64,000 nucleotides of DNA from Chamaelirium japonicum (taxonomy: Eukaryota > Streptophyta > Magnoliopsida > Liliales > Melanthiaceae). Where the stretch lies: positions 26,132,385 through 26,196,384 of the forward strand of contig OX393557.1 of the NCBI GenBank assembly GCA_947650365.1. The letters are read 5' to 3'. Of this stretch, positions 58,175 to 64,000 are shown one piece after another. How positions within the stretch are numbered: the stretch's first letter is position 1; each line of letters begins with the position of its first letter. The notes under the pieces were generated by a model. It ran no database searches. It had not been told where the DNA came from and saw nothing but the letters and a program-made list of their open reading frames with translations. Made by a program: the position numbers and the translations under genes.

Positions 58175-58816
58175 CCTCACGTAGATTCGACTTTCGAGCC
58201 ATTCGAAAGTTGAAATTTTGCAAAAGTGAGCAAAACTGCAAAAGTCGAAACTTTCTAGTTTCTAGTTTCTAGTTTCTAGTTTCTACGTTTCTAGTTTCTA
58301 CTTTCGAGTTTCTAGTTTCTACTTCTAGTTTCTAGTTTCTACTTTCGATTTTCTAGTTTCTACTTTCTAGTTTAGACTTTCGAGTTTCTAGTTTCTAGTT
58401 TCTACTTTCGAGTTTATAGTTTCTACTTTCTAGTTTCTACTTTCGAGTTTCTAGTTTCTCTTCTCCTTTCTAGTTTCTACTTTCGAGTTTCTAGTTTCTA
58501 CTAGAAACTAGAAACTCGAAAGTAGAAACTAGAAAGGAGAAACTAGAAACTCGAAAGTAGAAACTAGAAAATAGAAACTATAAACTCGAAAGTAGAAACT
58601 AGAAACTCGAAAGTATAAACTAGAAAGTAGAAACTAGAAAATCGAAAGTAGAAACTAGAAACTAGAAGTAGAAACTAGAAACTCGAAAGTAGAAACTAGA
58701 AACGTAGAAAGTAGAAACTAGAAACTAGAAACTAGAAAGTTTCGACTTTTGCAGTTTTGCTCACTTTTGCAAAAGTTTCGACTTTCAAATGGCTCAAAAG
58801 TCAAATCTACGTGAGG
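58175..58816. repeat. 640-bp hairpin of TTTCTAG units
   Basis: Left arm 58175-58500 is made of TTTCTAG/TTTCTAC/TTTCGAG units; right arm 58502-58816 is its reverse complement, with hardly any loop. The outer part of each arm is non-repetitive (CCTCACGTAGATTCGAC and its complement). A third single-orientation block follows at 58817-58965. Confidence 0.9.
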
Positions 58817-59038
58817 GCCCTACTTTCTAGTTTCTACTTTCTACTTTCTACGTTTCTAGTTTCTAGTTTCTACTTTCTACTTTTTACTTTCTAGTTTCTA
58901 GTTTCTACTTTCGAGTTTCGAGTCATTTAAAAGTCGAAACTTTATAGTTTTTACTTTCTACTTTCTACGTAGCAAAGCTGCAAAAGTGAGCAATTACTTT
59001 CTAGTTTGCTAATGCTTATTTATTTTTTGACTTAGATA

Positions 59039-62000
59039 ATGGCACCAAAATCGAAAGAGATAGACGTTGGATGGCTACATTGCAAGGCAATTGAAGGCAA
59101 CAAGCGGAAGGCCATATGCAACTACTGTGGCCGGACCATAAATGGTGGTATCACAAGAATGAAGGAGCATTTAGCGGGCAAGAAAGGACAAGTGACTGGT
59201 TGTGAGCACGTTCCAACAGAGGTACGGTCTCAATTCCAGTAATTTTTTAGAGAAGCAAGTAAAGATAAGAGTACTGCTCCTAAGCTTTCTGCTTCTAGAA
59301 GACCACCCCTTACCAAAAGTCAGTCGGTAAGGGGTTATAGAGAAACAAATTTAGATGATGAAAGTTTTGATGATTCTTTATCTGAAGAGTTGCCGGATGA
59401 GGATAGGGAGATGAGAACGGCAATGAGACTTTCTCGTGAGGAAGCTCGTCGTCAAGAAATAAGAGAAAGAGGGAGAGACCAAAGAGGTAGATGGTCAATG
59501 AGTGGTCCTAGTGGTAGTTCCTGTTTTCTTCCTGGTGATATTGGCGATAATACTGGTGGAGGTGGACCTGGTGGTAGTAGCAGTGTTAGTGCTAGAGGAG
59601 GTAAAACCAGCACTGGCGGCAGTACATCTGTGCAGTTACCTCTAGACGGATTTATGTTTAGGGAACGTGGCCAGAAACAAACCAAATTAACAGTTGGAAA
59701 AATAAAATAAGCGGCCAGTAAAGTGAAGAAAGCAGTGGCTAAATTTTTTCATTTCAATCATATCCCGGCTAATGCAGCCGCGTCACCATACTTTAAAAAA
59801 ATATGCGACACATTGCAGTCGGTTGGACCGGGAATTTCTCCCCTTATCCCATATGAAATTGCTGGGCCACTTTTAAATGATGAGGTCTCCAAAATAAACG
59901 ATTATATTCGTAGTTTTCAAACTCCCTAGGATGTAAAAGGTTGCATAATTATGTGCGATGGATGGAGTGGCCCTACTAGAAAATCCATAATTAATTTTCT
60001 AGTATATTGCTCAATTGGTACTGTATTTTATAAATCAGTCGATGCATCAGCCAAAGTGCATGATGCAATATATCTTGCTGGACTTATGAATAATATCATC
60101 GACGAAGTTGGAGCTAATAATATTGTCCAAATAGTGACGGACAATGGCTCTAACTATAAGAAGGCCGGACAAATCATACAAAAGGAATGGAAGACTATAT
60201 TTTGGACTCCTTGTGCCGCACACTACATCGACTTGATCCTAAAAGATATAGGCAAATTGGATCATGTCGACAAGGTCATAAAACAAGCTCGAAAAATAAC
60301 AAAATTCATTTACAACCATAACTGGGTAGTTGACTTGATGAGAAAGTATACTGGGAAGCGGGAGCTTCTGCGTCCAGCAATCACCCGCTTTGCCACTCAC
60401 TTCATAGCATTGGAGAGCATTTTTAATCAGAATAATGCTTTACGAAAAATATTTATCTCAGATGCATGGTGTCAATCAAAATATGCATCTAATGAAGAGG
60501 GCAAAGAGGTGGAAAATATTGTTATTGGAAAGGAGCTCTAGATTGAAATTGACAAGATAATAGTGTGTATCCAACCTCTAGTGCAAGTTCTTCGACTGGT
60601 AGATTCAGATAAAAAGCCTGCAATGGGGTATATCTACGAAACAATGGACAGAGCTAAGATGGCCATTCAGAAGTCGACAAAGGTTGGAGAAAAATCAAAA
60701 AAACAATATTTTAAGTTGATCGACAAAAGATGGGAGAAGACGCTACACCATCCATTGCATGCAGCAGGTAAATATTATCGTCAAGTGTATACTCATTATT
60801 TAACAATTTCAATTTTTAATCTCATTAGTCATTAGACTCAATACTTATTTCTTTCATATTATAGGATTTTACTTAAATCCCCAATACCAGTATAGGGTAG
60901 AAGTTTCACAACACCCAGAAATAATGATCGGGCTTAAAGAGGTGATCCGAACCTTGGAGCCTAGTATAGTAGCACAAAATAAGGTAATGGAGCAGATGAA
61001 AATCTTCCGATATGCTGGTAGTTCCTTTGATTCAGATAACGCAAGAATATCTATCTCGACCATGCAGCCAGGTAATACGTCGATAAGTTGATAACACACA
61101 TTAATTATACAATTATCCAATTGTAATCAACGAATACAAACTGAACGTTTTATTTTTTGACTAATTTTATAGCTACTTGGTGGTCCATTCATGGTGAAAG
61201 TGCTCCTGATCTTCGCAAGATTGCTATCCGAGTATTGAGTCAGACATGTTCGGCATCGGGCTGCGAGAGAAACTGGAGTACATTCTCTCTCATTCATACG
61301 AAAACTAGAAATAGATTGTCATCATCTAAATTAGATAAACTAGTTTTCGTACATTACAATATGAGGTTGAGGGTCCGCGATCAGGGAAGATTAGAGGACC
61401 AAGGTGATAATCCAATCAATTTAGATTATATTTTCGACGACGATAACCCTCTAGCCCCTTGGTTGACGGAGAGAGAGGATCCAGTTCTTGACGGTCAAGA
61501 AAATACATGGTTGAAGAAGGAGTTAGGCAAGGAGCAAAGACAAGAACAAGAGGGAGCAAGGTTGAGGAGCGGCAAACAAAGATTTCAACATGTTAGCCAG
61601 GCAATGCAGCAGATACACAGTGATTCAGATGAGAGTCTTGGCAGTATATCTTCCGGATCTAGTGATGGTGGAGGAGAGTCATCTCAACGGATGAGAGAGC
61701 ATGAGAGAGCTTCTTCACCTCCCAGTTCTCCCACGTACACCGGCGTCACAGGACCACCAGCTCCACCAGATCCACATCATCCACCACTGTTACCACATGA
61801 TGGAGCAGGGGCCGGGCCTTCTGGCACTGTTCATGAAGCTGCATATGTACCATACTCGTACGGATATGATCCACCACCAAGTCCACCATCATCATATTAG
61901 GGAGATTCTTATCAGCCGATGTTTCCAGAGCCAGAGGAATCGCAAGGAACATATGGAGATTCTTCATCATCTTACGGCTACGGAGCCTACGGTTATGGTG

Positions 62001-62146
62001 TCCAGCACGACTAGGACATTGGCCAATCAATCTTCGGTTATTCTGGGCCTTCTGACGGGTCTTACTACCAGCAGCACTACTCGGCACCAACTCCAAATGA
62101 AGACGAAGAAGAAGCTGGTCGCAATAATAATCTATGGAACTTCTGA
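59039..62146 (+). pseudogene. hAT transposase, three exons, six premature stops
   Basis: Exon 1 59039-60767, intron 60768-60864, exon 2 60865-61071, intron 61072-61172, exon 3 61173-62146; both introns are GT-AG and phases join correctly. The N-terminal BED zinc finger has CNYCGRTINGG and later His/Cys ligands (about residues 28-60). The catalytic core has CDGWSG and VTDNGSN, the usual Asp positions, and the C-terminal hATC domain has SASGCERNWSTF. An acidic and then Pro/Gly/Tyr-rich tail follows. In-frame stops at 59240, 59708, 59927, 60539, 61898 and 62012 precede the terminal TGA at 62144. No frameshift is needed. Confidence 0.9.
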
Positions 62147-63094
62147 GTTCTGAGTTCTGATTCTTCAGAATATTCTGATCTGACTATCTGAGCCAGCCAG
62201 GTGAGTTAATAATTTTAATATTGATAATCTGTATTTTGTGGAAGTTGAAGTGTTGAACACGTCTGGAATCTGGATTATGGAACTTATTCTATAATTTGTA
62301 TTGTAAATTTATAATAATAAAAAAATTTCAAAACTTTAAAAGGTTGTTTTATAAAACCTTTTAAAAACCTTTTTTAACTTCGCCAAGGCCGGTCCCAAGC
62401 CCGGATAAAGAAGGAGGGAAAAAGGATATCGAAAATTAGGAATTAGTAACTTCTTAGGTGTGAGCCGTGTGACTTGTGAACTGTGAGTCTGTGACTGTGA
62501 GTCTGTGAGTCTGTGAGTCTGTGAGTCTGTGACTTATAACTTGTAACTTGTAAGTTGTAACTTGTGAGTCTTGTGGCTCAGTTAGGTCTCTACTGTCCAA
62601 TCATTCACCTCGGGGAGTGGTGATTCGACAATAGTTGACAAGTTCATCAAGATTCTTAATCATACATCTCGGGAAGTGGTGCTTGTGAATCTTGATGAAT
62701 GATGAATCCAAGACTCTAAAGTCTAAACTCTAAAGTATGAACTCTGAGAGTCTGAACTTTGAAGTCATAAGTCATAACTCATTAGATAAGAGTATAAGAC
62801 TCATAAGTCATAGTCTGAACTCTGAACTCTGAAGTCACATAAGATAAGACCCATAGGCCTAAAACTAACCCTAGCGGCCTAGCCTAAGGCCCTAACTCCT
62901 AAGCCCTAACCCTAACTTCTAACTCCTAAGGCCCCTAAGCCTAAAGGACCTAAAGGTCCTAAACTAGGGCCCTAAAGGGCCTAAAGTACTCTAATATTTA
63001 TTTTCTAATTTTTTATATTTATTTTCTAATTTTTTAGAATTTTTAAAGATTTTTTTAGATTTTTTTACAATTTAAAAAAAAATAAAAAAAAAGG
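62147..63094. repeat. repeat-rich 3' region of the hAT element
   Basis: No gene. Contains GTGAGTCT tandem repeats (62480-62530), irregular AACTCTGAAGTC-like repeats (62700-62840) and a CCTAA-rich stretch with CCCTAACCCTAAC (62860-62990), then AT-rich sequence. Confidence 0.7.
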
Positions 63095-63195
63095 GGCCGG
63101 TACCGGTTCAACCAGAACCGGCCGGTACCGGCCGGTACCGGTACGAACCGGCCGGTTCGAACCGGTTCGGCGCCGGCCGATACCAGTACCGGTAC
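63095..63195. repeat. right subterminal repeats of the hAT element
   Basis: GGCCGGTACC-type motifs in direct and inverted orientation, mirroring 57119-57290. Confidence 0.8.
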
Positions 63196-63212
63196 TCGAG
63201 TTTTAAACCTTG

Positions 63213-63783
63213 GTCCTCACCTCTTGCCTAAGGTAGAGTCCCAAGTCCCGACTCCAAGAATCAATAATGAAATCAAACAACCATATCGACTTTGTGATTT
63301 CGCATTGTGGAGGTTTTGAAATTTGTAGGTTTAGATTTTTTTTTTTTTTTTTCGGTAGAAAGGCTTAGAATTTCCATTGGCAATAGAATTTTCCTTTGGC
63401 CATTTGCGATGCTTGTTTCTGTCTCCCTCTCTTTCTTGTTTTTTTAATCCAGTTCACAGAATATTTTCTCCCATAAAGGGAGCTGTGATTGGATGTACGT
63501 AAAACTTTCTTGTTGAATAGCATCGCTCTATCACAAAGCCCTATATTTTCTGTTTTTTATTTGAGCAATACAACAAAGTTGGTTGTTTTGGAAAAACATA
63601 TGAAAAAGGTTTAGAAATTTTAATCTCTGTTTTCTTGCCGTGAGCCAGTTAATTGATGTCACAATTTGTATGTTTTGAAATTTTAATCTACTATGTTTTT
63701 TTCACGCACTTTCTATTATTCATTTTCAAACGAGTTCATTGTGATTTTGTCACCCAATTAAAAAAAGGCTCAGTGATATTAGC
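63213..63783. other. exon-like ORF remainder and intron-like flank
   Basis: Resumes the module after the hAT with target duplication GTCCTCAC, then the AAG/GTAGAG donor and the same intron-like sequence as 44954-45475. No second exon found. Confidence 0.6.
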
Positions 63784-64000
63784 TTTTAAGTGCAACCTAT
63801 ATATCTCTCGTCTCCTCGCCATTGACGAGCAGTCGCATCGAACTCGTGGCCACGCACTCCATTGTACTCGATCATAGGCCTTGTCCAGGCCCACCTTGAC
63901 TGCCATTGCACCCCCTCCTTTTGGGAGCAAGATGCATGGAATGAAGGATTTCTTGTGCCCACACTATATTGTCACGAATCCTCCGGCCCGGATTGAAAGC
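63784..64000 (-). pseudogene. LINE reverse-transcriptase fragment at the window edge
   Basis: Reverse-strand VKVGLDKAYDRVQW is the LINE RT motif also seen near 45860; AFNPGRR-like sequence reaches the window end. Truncated by the window, with an internal deletion relative to 45640-46230. Confidence 0.75.

Larger units (their letters stand above)
57105..63212 (+). mobile_element. 6.1-kb hAT DNA transposon
   Basis: 6108 bp. The left end CAGGGTTTCAAATCTCGG and right end (reverse complement CAAGGTTTAAAACTCGAG) form imperfect terminal inverted repeats, flanked by the 8-bp duplication GTCCTCAC (57097-57104, 63213-63220). The uninterrupted target is at 44933-44940. Inside are subterminal GGCCGGTACC repeats, a TATA-like box, a purine tract, a large TTTCTAG hairpin, a transposase gene with two introns and a repeat-rich 3' region. 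Confidence 0.95.

Noticed and set aside
58241..58965. CRISPR-like array
   Set aside because: TTTCTAG units have no unique spacers, lie inside a plant hAT transposon and form an inverted repeat.
1..64000. tRNA, rRNA or other structural RNA genes
   Set aside because: I looked for tRNA-like cloverleaf motifs and rRNA signatures; only primer-binding sites complementary to initiator tRNA-Met were found.

Overview
The window looks like a gene-poor, repeat-dense stretch of a flowering-plant nuclear genome. The evidence is Ty1/copia retrotransposons primed by initiator tRNA-Met, an L1-type LINE, a BED/hATC hAT transposon with plant-type GT-AG introns, a Harbinger-type MITE and solo LTRs. Nothing looks bacterial, organellar or viral. 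I cannot name the species, nor decide monocot against dicot.

Almost everything outside the large transposons is one ancestral module of roughly 7 kb, repeated in tandem and then eroded. In + strand order it holds: a copia gag fragment with its primer-binding site; a 3'-UTR-like block; an AT-rich block with an internal direct repeat; a Harbinger MITE; a short exon-like ORF with a splice donor; a reverse-strand LINE ORF2 fragment; a reverse-strand two-exon gene for a small secreted peptide; and a hAT-like element. Copies run through 1-387, 7223-24090, 34085-41350, 41350-50330, 50330-54060, 54060-57104 and 63213-64000, with internal deletions.

Layout. 388-7222: degenerate copia with 140-bp LTRs and a 5-bp target duplication, carrying a 1.3-kb palindrome in gag. 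7683-24052: three tandem 5.5-kb units, each with a 5'-truncated copy of that copia, a LINE fragment, the peptide gene and the hAT-like element; the middle unit is a recombinant of the outer two. 24091-34084: a young reverse-strand copia with 2132-bp LTRs, gag-pol broken by three stop codons. 34085-57104: further modules, holding a solo LTR (42002-42516), two 557-bp MITEs and an 830-bp hAT-like MITE (46955-47784). 57105-63212: a 6.1-kb hAT element with 8-bp target duplication and a three-exon transposase gene with six premature stops. 63213-64000: the exon-like segment resumes, then a LINE reverse-transcriptase fragment.

The only intact non-transposon gene candidate is the secreted-peptide gene: three sequence-identical copies plus two damaged ones. 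About 1.5 kb around it is identical between units 1 and 3, although both flanks differ by about 2% (counted by eye). That suggests local gene conversion, or less likely selection. Because the module is repeated, nearly every transposon insertion has an uninterrupted counterpart elsewhere in the window, so termini and target duplications can be read directly.
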